Shown here: one piece after another, positions 48,601-60,024 of the stretch
Layout of the letters: every line of letters starts with the position of its first letter
Numbering within the stretch: the stretch's first letter is position 1
Assembly: GCA_951799445.1 (NCBI GenBank)
Contig: OX637289.1
Location: forward strand, 806,001-870,000
Reading direction: 5' to 3'
Length of the DNA: 64,000 bases
Source: Pseudisothecium myosuroides
Taxonomy: Eukaryota; Streptophyta; Bryopsida; Hypnales; Lembophyllaceae
Program-made: the position numbers and the translations under genes
The notes under the pieces: generated by a model
The model's input: only the letters and a program-made list of their open reading frames with translations
Told to the model about the DNA's origin: nothing
The model's database searches: none

Positions 48601-50864
48601 TCAAAAGCTAAAGCAAGAAAAGTTTAAACTTTTCTGCCAAGAATCAATTTTGAAATCGATGATTTGATCACAACCCTGAATTATCTCTTCAATTTTTGAA
48701 GACATGAGTTCTTCTGTGATGGGGCTACTCTTGTGCCTGAAAACATCCAATTTTATCACCGAAACTCGCAAGAATAATCTTAGCACCACAATGGCCGCTT
48801 CCATATCATGCGGTATCATATGTAGGACCAAATGCTTCATAGACGGCCACCTCTCTATAGAGAACAGTTCTTGCGCTTGAGATTCCATGCTATACCATAA
48901 ACCGGGTCCAACATTCAACACCTCTAGTACTTTACACTCATGTAATTTGTTGAAACTTGGTAGCTGCAATGAAGTATCTTTCAATACTCCCAAGAACCTT
49001 CCATCCTCCGCAAGTGCCACGCAAGGGATATCTAAGAAAAGCTTCTTCAGCTTGGAATTCTTCTCCACGAGAGATGAGAGTGTCACAAAACTCTGCGCAC
49101 CATAGAGTAGCTCTTCTAGTCCATCCTTAGATATCAACTCCACTTTAGAAGGTTCCATCACATCCAAATTGAATGCTACATACTTCAAATTCCGCGCCGT
49201 AATGATGAGTTTTTGTGGGCATTGCATCTTCAATTGTAGCTTCTCCAAACTGGGACAGTTCATCACAAGATTTTTGGTTGGGCTTGAAAGACCCAAGCAC
49301 ATGACTTTCATATCTTGGAATTCAAGATTTCCTCCCTCTGCACCAAATACCCCAAGTAATGCCAATGTCTGAAGGTTGGGCATATTCTTGTTCAAGTGTT
49401 CAAGTGTATGAGCAACAACTTTGACACACCTCAACGTCAAGCTCACCATGTTCGGCATCACTTCCATCTCACTTGTGTCGATAAAAAGATTCCTTAGATC
49501 CAAAGTTTTCAAAAATTTGCCTGCACAATTTGATCAAACAAGGATACCCTCAAAATTGGATACAATACTCTACCACCTCTAATAACAACTATTAGGGATT
49601 ATAAAATCTCACTTATGTAATCAATAAAGTCCCAAACTAATTTCAAAATGATCTCCACTCTAGATTAAATGTTTTTTGAAACAAGAGCATAATTACACTA
49701 GCAAACTAGCATTTACTTTGCCACCAATGCTTGACAACCATTGTTAAATCCTAATAAGCATTAAGAATCCAAAAACAATCCATGTACACAAAAATATCAA
49801 ACTATCACATCTAGCAACAAATGACTAACAAGGCAACAAAGGCCTTTCTGTAGCTTCTTGAAACTTACTCAATAATAAGTTTTAAAAATTCAATTTGAAA
49901 TATGAGAATTTTATAAAAAAAAATTGAATTGGAACTTAATCTATTATGGATCACTTGGAAAAAGAAAACACAACATCACATATGGGAAAGATTAAAACGT
50001 TTGATCACAATTGGGTTAAAAATTTGGAAGTGAATTTAAATCTTTCAATACTCTTTTGGTAGGTCAAATCTATTTTCCCCACAGGATTCATTGTATTTGA
50101 AGCACATCTCTTACCTCTCGAAAATCAAGATGAACAATAAATACCCTTGCCCAATCTCTTGAATAGAAAATCATGACCATTTTCTTCCATAAACTCAGAT
50201 TTTTTTTTTGCTAAAAATTGACTTCAAGGGCTACTTATCTACGAAAGAAAACACTAAAAAGATTTTATTTGAAACCAAAATGTGGTGCCTTCTACACATT
50301 TCAGGGGTTATGAAGACACTCACACATTTCTGATAAAAGCTTGACGACTTTAGATTTTCGCGTGAAAGCTTGCTGTCCGTAGTCCTGGATACATAAATGC
50401 TGCAGGGTGTGTCCCAAGCTTGGCAGCCATTTGGCCGCGTAATAATGGTCCGACAGCCAAAAGTCCGTCATTAGTCTCTCCCCCTTGGAGACCGACTTGG
50501 ACTGCAGCTTGGGCTCGACTTCGATGCGCAACTGAACAATAGAAGGCTTGGACTTCAAAATCCCCATCACTACATTCTTAAAGCTCGTGCACTTCGGGGA
50601 GCTTCCGGAGGAAGCTGACGTACTAGGTCCGGATCCGTCAGTTACAATCGAACGAAAAGATTTTCCTTCAAAAGCACTGTTGTTTCTGGCCCGTTCATGA
50701 TACTCATCCAAACATGTTATTCGCAAAGACTGGACGTTTCTGCCAGCTTCTCTCAATTCTCGGCAAACAGATGACACTCGGGCGATATCTCCTGCATCCA
50801 GACGGTTGACAATATCATCGAGTATATTACCGGGTAGAGCCTTCACAAAGCAAGGAAAATCCAT
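48601..50864 (-). CDS. F-box/LRR protein (At4g29420-like)
   Basis: Exon 1 50864-50324 and exon 2 49520-48601 with an 803-bp phase-1 intron give 486 aa. The N-terminal F-box (LPGNILDDIVNRLDAGDIAR, SSVCRELREAG) should bind SKP1 in an SCF ubiquitin ligase. Degenerate leucine-rich repeats follow: WLPSLGHTLQHLCIQDYG, MPNMVSLTLRCVKV, MPNLQTLALLGVF, CPSLEKLQLKMQC, NSKLKKLFLDIPC, WPSMKHLVLHM. Spacing around DFWLSDHYYAAKWLP and the intron position fit the F-box/RNI-like group including At4g29420. The substrate is unknown. Met 50864 is chosen because family members start a few residues before the F-box; an in-frame Met at 50981 and a possible upstream exon at 51825 are alternatives. A telo-box lies about 700 bp upstream. 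Confidence 0.88.
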
Positions 50865-51567
50865 TAGAACATGTAGATGGATAGAGAACTGTCGCTGATA
50901 AAGAAGAGAGGGAGCATGTCGACTCGCTTTCTTATACCCTCTCCGAAAACTGTCGGTAAGACATGTCCAAGCTAAATCCACGGGTTACACAGACGCAGCA
51001 TGCACGTCTTCGAAGTCAAACATGGCCACTGAGTCCACGTGTTCATGGCACTCACCCTTGACTACTGACAATTTTCACCCTCGTAACCTCAGGCTCGGAA
51101 ACTTCGCCAGAAGGACAGGGCGCTAAAATCTTATCCAAATGTCTAGGACCCTGGCAATTTTTCGTCTACTGTGCATGTGCTGGCAGTTCGCACTTGCATT
51201 AGCCGTGAAGCCAAGCTTACCGACAATTCAGACACAAAGCAACGTACGTCGACCTAGGGGCAAATAAGCACCAAGGTGACACCCATCAGCTGTGCAAAAT
51301 AACTTAGTTCGAACTCAAACAGTCGACTCGGAATCAGGCACAGAGGCAAAACGACAAAACTAAGTTGCTTCTCAGTCGGTTAAGCAGCACGGAACTGGTT
51401 TTCCACATTATTGTCGGTAAAACAGTCCCCTGTTGCCTTACCGACAGAGGGGGTTACAAACTGGCACCACTCGAACAATAAATAACCAAGTTTCTGGTAC
51501 ACAAATCCCAATTTCCAAAAACAGACTAAGCAGCGCGAAGCAAGAAACCCCAGCAAATCCACTGATA

Positions 51568-51586
51568 ACCCTAAAACCCTAAACCC
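51568..51586 (-). promoter_or_regulatory. Telo-box pair upstream of F-box gene
   Basis: AACCCTAAAACCCTAAACCC, two overlapping telo-box-like motifs. Regulatory role is inferred. Confidence 0.4.
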
Positions 51587-51771
51587 CGACTATACTGGGC
51601 CAACAAAATCAGCCACAGCAAGGTTAGAACTCGCTGAGAACAGAAAAGGGCTCCAGCGCGCTTGAAAACCTAGGCTCCGCAGCCCAGACCAACACGAAGT
51701 AACCAGTGCAGAAAATACATACATCAGAGACCCTAAAGACTCAGAAATTGAGATCAAGGGTGTAAACTTAC

Positions 51772-51825
51772 AGACAAACGTCCACCACCTTCGTCGCCGG
51801 AAGACGAAGCCTTCCTAGAACCCAT
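51772..51825 (-). other. Possible short 5' coding exon (18 codons)
   Basis: Minus strand: ATG followed by GSRKASSSGDEGGGRLS, then an excellent donor GTAAGTTT. Phase 0. It could splice to an acceptor TTTATCAG near 50905 in frame with the F-box protein, or open a separate lost gene. Composition is typical of plant N-termini. Confidence 0.3.
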
Positions 51826-52079
51826 ACTGGACTCATACAAAGCCTCCCACACAGCTAATTCCTCCTCTAACAAAATAAGGGCGACGCAGTTTGGAACCCT
51901 CGGCTACAGTGCCTGCTCACTTGCTCATTAAGTTATCCCAAGATGTTTGTTTCCTAGTCGAAAGCGATTGAACTTTGAACACGGTCTGTGGGCGCACCTC
52001 GGGAGTATGGTGTACCAAAAGGGCCATTCCATGTAGTAAGGCAATAAGCGCGGGTCACCTGCGCTAAAGAGCGGGTCAC

Positions 52080-52215
52080 CCGCGGTCGAGCCCAGGGTAC
52101 CTGTCGTCCAATTTTGTTTTTAACTTAAATCCACCGACCTCCCCGCTCCGATTTGTCATCCATTTATTCATCATCCGAATGAAACTGCTTGAAATTGCCG
52201 CCGGCGACCCTCTGC
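52080..52215 (+). repeat. Direct duplication, copy 1
   Basis: Shares CGGTCGA, GGGGTAC-like, CCCGCTCC, CATCCATTTATTCATCATCC and GAAATTGC blocks in order with 53835-53975. A further match continues at 52745-52830 versus 54218-54295 (AATTTGTAATGCAGTGATGC). Confidence 0.65.
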
Positions 52216-53834
52216 GACTTCGCACGCTGTGTCGGTTCTCCGTGCTTTCTTTTCCTGCCGACGAGACAGAGGCCATCACTACAGCGAACCCCGTCCTTTT
52301 TCATTCAGGAGATGTCGCTTCTCACTGAAAATGATCTAATGTTAGTATGCAAGTCGGCCCCACGATTTGTCCTTTGTGACTATTTTCACTCACCGCACAT
52401 TTTTCCGCTATTTCAGGGAATGAAAAGCGACAGGTTTCGCAGTAGCGCATGGTCCGCAAGAAGTGAGATTTTGCACACTTTGAACGCGTCAACTGAAAAT
52501 TTCCCAGTTCTGTAGATTACGACTAACATTGCACAGAATCTGAAGATCAAAGCCATCCTTATAATAAAGAATAGATGTTTGTGATCTTGAATTGATGCAG
52601 GTGATCAGAGTCTTCAGAAATCAAAGTCCTTCTCGTAGCTCGAAGGCCTTTCTAAGTACGTTCTTCTTGGATCCCACCTGCGTCGTAGTCGTAGTCCTCC
52701 AGCCGACAAGCATATGCCTTAATCAATGCATTTGTGCATGCTCTTAGAAAAATAACAATTTGTAATGCAGTGATGCTAGCTGGCAACTATTCTTTGAAAC
52801 TCCCCTCGAGTGAAATGTAATGACTGTTGTTCAGGCAAATGAATACGAGGTTATAATCACGCTGTTGTGATGTGATCGAAGGCGAGCTATTGTTGTGATT
52901 CGCCTTCCCACGAGAGTCGATTACAACCAGTGAACCCTCATATTTTAGGAGTGCATGACCTGATCAAACTGAGCTACCTGAACAGGCCTTCAGTTTCACA
53001 CAACTTGCACAAGATGGAAATCATGCTTATGTCTTTGTGATTTTGTTTTTCTCCGTCAAACTCTCATGTTGTTTTTGATGAGAGTCCCTGGTATCATTAT
53101 CTCTGAGGCGCAGTTCGATCCCCACGCAATTAGGTCTGGTCTTATGAACAATGTCAGCGTGTAAGAATCGTCAATCAACCAAGCACCTCGCTTCCAGGGT
53201 TTGGAGTCTGTTGCTTGTTGGTGTGTCTGTGCTGGCCTTCGATTGTGGCGACTTCAATTGTAAGGGAACTGTTAAGCTCTGCGTGATGAAGGAAATTCTT
53301 TATTCTTCATTCCTCACATGGGGCATACTTTAAACTCCTTCACCCAATCTAATCTTTGCCTTTTCATTACACTGGGTGTGAATGTATCCTGCACCCGCAC
53401 TTGATTGACTTTTTTCTTCTCAAATGAAATTTGCGAACTTTTGAGAAATTTCATTTGCAAATTCCTTCTTTGCAGGTTTAAAAAAATTTGAGACCTGAAG
53501 TTCTCTTTGAGAGCGCTCGGTTCAAGGTCAGGAAGGTCCCCTTTTGTCTGAACACAAAGCAATGCTCTGCACAGAGTTTTTTGGGGGGAACTTGGGGTAT
53601 CATCCGGAAGTCTTTGAGAACGGGCATCTGAAAATGCAAATCCTTCTTTTCTCATTGAAAATTGGTGTGGATTTGTAATTGACATTGATATTTTTTAATT
53701 TGTGCTTAGGGTGTGCGGCGATGATACCTCTACGAACTACAGTAAGGCTTGCAAATTGTGATTCAGTGCTCAACGCCTCCAGGTCGTGTTCATCAGAAAA
53801 ACAGCTCTCCTGCAAAACAGAAGCCCGGGGCACG

Positions 53835-53975
53835 CGCGGTCGACCTTGGGGTACATGTTGAACGTGGGGACCCCATATAGTATATTTTGTCGAAATTTCC
53901 ACCAGCCCGCTCCATCCATTCATTTATCATCCGACTAACACTGGAGATTGCTGCTGCGGCACTTTGCGGCACCGA
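53835..53975 (+). repeat. Direct duplication, copy 2
   Basis: Partner of 52080-52215, diverged but collinear (CCATCCATTCATTTATCATC). Lies 5' of the phospholipase-like relic. Confidence 0.65.
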
Positions 53976-54784
53976 AGCTAAGGAGTTTCGAGGAAGAATT
54001 ATGGGCTTAGGGTTCGCTTTCCGGAAGGCTTCTTGCTTCAATACCAATTTCGTAGCTCCGTCTGGAGCCGAGAGCGTTCCTGGTTGCAGCGACAAGAAAG
54101 TGCTTCCATAGGTTGCTGGAAATCAGCCTGCTGCGCCTGCCGAGAGCCGAGGCATTCTATGGAAGCCCTTCGATGGATTGCGGGCCTCGAAGGGAGAATT
54201 TGGCCCCTTTGTATCCAATTTGTAAAGCAGTGATGCGTGCAACTGTTCTCTGATACTCCGGTCCAGTGAAATTTAATGTCTGTCTTTCGAGGGTTTAGTT
54301 TTGAGTGATGAGTGAAGGCATTGGTATTTAGGAATTTGTGGAACTCATTTGAATCCTGGCGCATTGTATAAATAGGAGATCTTAATGCCCAACCTAAAAA
54401 CAGGAATTCCGCATTTGGGTATCATTGTACATTCAAAGCAACTTCAACCAGAAATTGACTTCTTTCAATTGAGCAGAAGAATTCTCTGAATGCTGCTAGA
54501 ACATGAACCTGGTGTGGACTTCCCGGAACATCCCCAATCCTGTCGAGGCAGATGAGATTGAGGTAAAAACTACACTTTCTGTGCGATTATTGTGGGTTGC
54601 ACCCTGTTTTATATCTTGATGTAGCTATTACTTATAACAGCGTTGCTCGAAAGTGGAAGAATCATCATGTCTGCCTTTGACCATCACCATATTGCTCAGT
54701 ACATACCTCTGGTTGTCAACCTGCAGACTATAACAAGATCAAGTTGATGAAGATCGGAGTTGATGAAGTTAAGTCTTACCTTCG

Positions 54785-55190
54785 CTGAAAAAAGTGTACC
54801 TGGACAATAACAAGATCACAGTCTTGCATTCTGAAGTTGGTCAACTCACCCCCCTGCAAGTGCTTCAATGTGACCATAATGCTCTTGTGTTGGTTTCAGG
54901 TGTTCTGCAATGCTCTGGCCCTACTCTCTTCATCATAAGTCCAACTGCATTCCTCGTATGGTCGGTTCTCTAGAGACCTATCTCACTGGATAATGTGTTC
55001 AAGACAAGTCTCGGCTTTGTGGAGCTTTCACTTGAGCGTGCAGCAAGCTTGTGCGCCCTTTGTTAGATTTCAAGTCAGTACAGACACACTTTTGGACTTG
55101 ATGTATGCAAGATTCTATCTCAGAAGGAGACATAAGATTGATGTCATCCACTATCTTCACACGATCTCCTTGCTTGAGTGAGTTGGAGAC
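54785..55190 (+). pseudogene. Relic of an LRR-patatin phospholipase (PLA I-like) gene
   Basis: In one frame, LKKVYLDNNKITVLHSEVGQ (54785 on) and GFVELSLER (55013-55039) correspond to leucine-rich repeats before the ARM and patatin domains of plant PLA I (Arabidopsis At1g61850). KLVRPLLDFK follows at 55045-55074 in another frame. A TAG stop lies between the first two blocks and a frameshift between the last two, so the fragment cannot make the domain. The patatin catalytic part is absent. It ends about 60 bp before the duplicated secretory-gene segment. Assignment rests on remembered family sequence. Confidence 0.6.
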
Positions 55191-55245
55191 GCATGTTCTG
55201 CTTTCATTCTCTATTGCAGTGGCTTTCTTGTTCAGATGATTCTTA

Positions 55246-57637
55246 AGAGTCAGATGAGTCTAATGCTTATTTTACTTTAACTTAACATCACGAGGTTTAG
55301 CAATTTAATGGGGGCTCATTTGTCAATTTTGTTTTTGTCATCATATTTTAACGCATCTTTTGCCCGTTTCAATCGTACAATTTCTGCCAGTTCTGGCAAT
55401 TCCATTGAGGACTCCGTTGAGCTCATGCCGTTCATTAGAGCGCATGTGGGATGACAGCCGACGCTGGAGTCTTAGAAATCAAAATATTAACCAACGACCA
55501 ACTTTAGTGTTTCATGTGTTCTGGCAAGGACGTTCTCGACTTAAACAAGTTCTTTACCAGCGCTTGTTAAATCTACATTTGTTGTTAATTTGCACCACTT
55601 GATAATGGGTATATTTTCGGTTCTTCATGTTTGCAGACTAGCAACGCACACAGCTGGACCTGCTTGGATCTTTACGTGTTTGCAACACCATACCGTGTGA
55701 CTTGGGACTACTACTTTACAGCTCGCAATCACACACTGAAGATTGATGAGTGGAGTGAAGGGGAGCTGGACTATGTAATCTCGATGGCTCTCCTCTGATA
55801 GAATCTTTGATTCGGTCCTTGAATAGCGTTCTTGTGTTTTTATTTTTCAAATTTGTCTCCTCTTTTTGTTGTTGATGAAGAGCTAGGTCTTTTGGTGATC
55901 TCATCTCGGGTCTCAATATGGCGAATTTCATTAAAATGGTGGTATTCCATGTGCCATTTTCACACCGTGACCTCTAGGACAAGTATGCATTACTAACATC
56001 TAGGTTTGTTTTAGATTTCAAAAATCTAGGACTGGCTTAGATATCAGACCGTGCAGTCTGAAAAAATCTAGGATTGCTATAGATTTCAGATATCTAGGAC
56101 TACTGTAGATTTCAAAAATCTAGTACAGCTATAGATTCTGGTACAGATAAAACAGTTCAGACTGTGCGGTCTGAATTGCTTGGAGTGCCAAATTAACGGA
56201 ATACCGCCATTTTAATGAAATTCGCCATCCGTTGCACTGTTTGCCTTTGGCGCAGTGGTTATCTCCTACTGGAATCGCTTATCTGATTGAGTTACTGTAA
56301 TTTCTATGAATGGTCGAATTAGCCAGAGATCTAAATTAGGTTACTGGTAATACAAATATTCATTCTAACTTTTTTTCTCCCTGTTAAATATGTTTTGTTT
56401 GTTCTGCTCATTGTATGATTTCAGTGAATTTTTCAAAAAAAAGATCTTTGTGTTTCGTGTCATCTCTTGCGGTTCCAGCCTTCCAGGGTCTTATCATTCT
56501 TTTTTATCCTTGGATACAGGTGAAAAATAAGGGGTTTTCAGTATTTCTGATGCCAGCCGGAATGCTGGGAACCTTGCTGGCACTGTGGGACGTTGTACCG
56601 CTGTTCTCGAATTCAGGGTGGAGACAGAACTCGAACATTGCTTTCTTGGAGTCTCACATGGGAATTGAGTTCACGAAGCGCCTGCAACCACGTGTGACGA
56701 ACATCACTGACGCTGACCTGAAGTCTGGAGATTTCCTAGCAATGTCAAAGATCAGGGGCCGATGGGGAGCATTTGAGACTACTGTAGAGAAATGGGTGAC
56801 AGGGGCCCAGGCAGGACACACTGCCGTATGTCTTCGTGATGAAGATGACAAGCTCTGGGTCGGAGAGTCCGGCCATGAAAATGAAGCAGTAAGTTTTTTC
56901 CTTTTGCCTTGCGAGTGTCTAAAATAGCGTTATTACATAATCTTCATTATTGTCAAGGTTATGCACAATTCCTTCCCTGTCGTGATGTCGTCCTCGTCTC
57001 TACGTTATCTATTCCTTCATGAGTTTCATTTCATTTTTCTGACCAGGGCGAGGAGGTGATCGTGATACTCCCATGGGAAGAGTGGTGGGAGTACCAAATT
57101 GCAGATGTTGCAAATTGCCATGTAGCGGTCTTGCCATTGCACCCGGATTTGCGGGCCAAGTTTAATGCAACAGCTGCATGGGAGTATGCTCGCCGAATGA
57201 ATGGCTTGCCTTATGGCTATCACAACATGATTTTCAGCTGGATTGATACTCCGACCGACAATTACCCGCCTCCTCTCGACTCGAACCTGGTAGGTCTTCG
57301 TCTATATGCTGGACAGAATAATATCATATTTTTTGATGATCTTGATGACCCTAGTGGCGAGTTTGGGATTTGAGGGGCAAGTTATGTCATCTTGACTTGT
57401 GTAGGTGGCCCAAACATTATGATAACAAATGCCGATGTTGGTCGCAGGTGGCATCTGTGATAACAATGTGGACTCGATTACAACCTGCCTATGCAGCGAA
57501 TATGTGGAACGAGGCTTTGAACAAACGCCTCGGTACAGAGGTACTAGATCCATTTTGTCAAATCCTGGGGAACTATGAGATGCAGTTTCCAGGTTACAAT
57601 AGCATTCCGCCCTACGCTCACATAAACGAACGGTGTC
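55246..57637 (+). pseudogene. Partial copy of the 38551-42108 gene lacking exon 1 and the Cys exon
   Basis: Matches 39212-42067 at high identity. Retained exons: 55637-55774, 56520-56888 (one extra codon, FETTVEKW), 57047-57289 and 57448-57540, all with intact splice sites. Exon 1 with the signal peptide is missing; the copy begins inside intron 1. About 790 bp equivalent to 41188-41980 is deleted, removing all of exon 6 (Cys433) and half of exon 7. The junction fuses exon 5, three intron codons and the exon 7 tail in one open frame (GTEVLDPFCQILGNYEMQ), which then reads into unrelated sequence and stops at 57672. Intron 2 carries a MITE absent from the parent. Probably a non-functional copy, though the remaining frame is open. 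Confidence 0.88.
55918..56228. mobile_element. 311-bp MITE of the CATTAAAATGGC family inserted in the duplicated copy
   Basis: Ends ATGGCGAATTTCATTAAAAT and its inverse ATTTTAATGAAATTCGCCAT; inverted repeats are 31 bp with one mismatch. The paralogous site at about 39890 lacks it. The interior carries repeated TCTAGGAC and AGATTTC blocks and a pair of CAGACTG-type motifs. Confidence 0.93.
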
Positions 57638-58233
57638 TTCTAGAATTTGATTTATATATTATAATATGTTGAGAGACAATATTGGGTTGATATTTCAACC
57701 ATTATCTTCTTCTACTTAGATGTCATTTGAACTTTTGAACCTTATCATGTTCAAAAATGACACCATATTTGTAAAATACATGAAAATGTTGTATCTTTTC
57801 AAATATGAAAGAAATTCCAACAATGATCTAAACTAGGAATGCTATGTGTCTTTGCATCTAACTAGAATGAGGACAAACCCGTTTGTCACTACTTTATACC
57901 TTAATTCATGCATAGATTTTTTAACTCAAATACCTCAAAAATTCTATGTTGCTACCAAAATTGAACTTCTAAGATACTTGTATTTGAGAAATAATATTAG
58001 GAGTTTCTCATCAAAACAATCAAATGGCTATATCCAAATGAAAGAAAACTTGTAGACACCAAAGTATACAAATTTGAGCATAAATCACTCAGTACTTTTG
58101 TGTGTGAAGAGATTCTTTATAGAATATGGTGAATGTAGAATTCAAGATTGTTTTGGTTGTCTAATTGAGTCAACTCCAACTTTTACTATACCTACTCTTC
58201 TTTAATGTTCCAACCTAGGCTCCCAATAATTAA

Positions 58234-59028
58234 CCCCTTAAGTTCCTTGACCATGTTTTCCCCCCAAACGCTCGAAAACTGCCATTTCATAATTCAGTGA
58301 AATTCAATGAAAATCATTTTTTGACACTACAAAAAACAGGGCAGATGCACTTCACAAACACACTTTTCTATGAAAAAATGTTCAAGATGGTGGTGCTTCT
58401 TTAGATTCTTTTTCTAAAGAAGTTGGCTACATGCTTAAAAATTTTCAAATCATTTGGAATTGTACAACATATAAGAAAAAAATAGTAAGTAGAAAGAAGT
58501 AGAAAATGATTCAAAATACAAAATTGTTAAGAATTTAATTATGGAATTGAAAAATGCCAATCCCAATGGTTGTAATGTTTTATTAAACAATCTACATCCT
58601 ATGATTTTATTTTTTCCAAAAACTATTGAAAATTGCCTAAAATAAACGACTGCAAAGTTTATTTTAGAGTAGAGATCCATAACTGCCCACAAACTAAAAC
58701 TCCTTATAACTTTTGACTCATGGATTGAAATGGAATGATTCAAAGCTTTCCACGTATATTTAAATCTAAAAAACTAATTTCAATTTTGTTTTTGAAAAAA
58801 GTAATTTTTCTGAAGTGCCTATACTGTCCATTTACAAAATAAAATTAACAGATTAGGCCATAACTTTTGGCTCATATTTTCAAATGTCATGAAATTTAGT
58901 GCACATAAAAGATATTCCTCGTCCCCACATTCTATTAAAATTTCAGCCTAAAATATACAAATTTTCTAGTCACAATACCTGCCCAAAATTACTATATTGC
59001 TCATAATAGCAAGCTGGTCCTTTCAGGG
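58234..59028. mobile_element. TTAA-flanked CCC...GGG element, copy B (piggyBac-like signature)
   Basis: TTAA at 58230-58233, then CCCCTTAAGTTCCTTGACC; right end GCTGGTCCTTTCAGGG, then TTAA at 59029-59032. Length 795 bp, AT-rich, non-coding. Subterminal CCTTGACC/GGTCC resemble those of copy A. Confidence 0.6.
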
Positions 59029-59640
59029 TTAAGTGAAATTTTTATTGTATTGAGACCTCGATTGAGACAAGATATTGTTGAATACAAAAGTAATTTTTAC
59101 AAAGTACTTTGGGTCATTGAAGTTATGAAGGTGGTTTAAATTCATCTAATACTTGTGAAAGTCTTTATTATCACATTTGTATACACTTTTTTCAAAGGTA
59201 AAAGAATGTCATATGGTATGTGCACCCACAGCCACCACTATCCAGAAAGAAACACCAACATTTGAACCAAAAAGCGACACTAAAACTAGATGTTGATTAC
59301 TCAAGATGTGTACAATTTGAATACAAGAGACTACAAGAGCTTAGAGTTAATTTTTGGTACTCTTTTACATAATACTTTGGAAATTCATAGTTAACCTTAT
59401 TTAAATAGTATCCAAATAGTGAATACAAAAGTTTGATAGAATCGTCTCTCATTGGCTAATAAGATCAAATAAAAATCATCTATGTTTAATAGTAACAACT
59501 ATGCACGGTTGCTATTTGTAGTGATTATGGGTGCACTTACCTTAAAGTAGGAGGTCCTTAAAGCGCTTGGGCTCTAAAAGTGTCCTCTAAATCAAAGGTA
59601 CATTTTGCTTTCTCATTGCACTATCAATGTACAAAATAGT

Positions 59641-60024
59641 CATTAGAGAAAATCTGGGGCCTCTGGAGGGCTGTTCCACAGCCCTCCGGAGGACCCTGAA
59701 ATTTACTTTTTTTTTGCAAAAAAATCAGTTTTTCCCCTATTTTCGCGCAGCAGTTTCTGCTGCGACAGTGGCGCAGGAAACGAAATATACGAGTACAAAA
59801 AAAAATAAAAATAAAAAATTTATTCTTAAAAAAATATTTATAAATAAATAAATAAATAAATAAAAATAAATAAATAAAAAATCCGATTTCTGACCGTTTC
59901 GGCGAGCAGTCAACCAAGTTGACTGCTCACCGAGGGCCAGTTCTGCAGTGACAAGCCAAGCATTTTAATAGCTTGGCATGTCACTGCGGAGCAGCCCTCC
60001 GGAAGGCTGCTTTTTACTCTAATG
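59641..60024 (+). mobile_element. CATTAGAG-terminus element, copy 2, with internal stems
   Basis: Ends CATTAGAGAAAA and TTTTTACTCTAATG. Internal palindromes: GGAGGGCTGTTCCACAGCCC near the left end, GAGCAGTCAACCAAGTTGAC in the middle, TGACAAGCCAAGC with GCTTGGCATGTCA near 59955, and GCAGCCCTCCGGAAGGCTGC at the right. Same family as 46899-47215, opposite orientation. Confidence 0.88.

Larger units (their letters stand above)
50865..54784. other. Upstream region of F-box gene and duplicated non-coding spacer
   Basis: Contains a telo-box, a possible short upstream exon (51772-51825) and a direct duplication (52080-52215/53835-53975, continuing around 52745-52830/54218-54295). A short inverted repeat AAATGAAATTT/AAATTTCATTT lies near 53430-53455. 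Nothing else is supported as coding. Confidence 0.45.
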
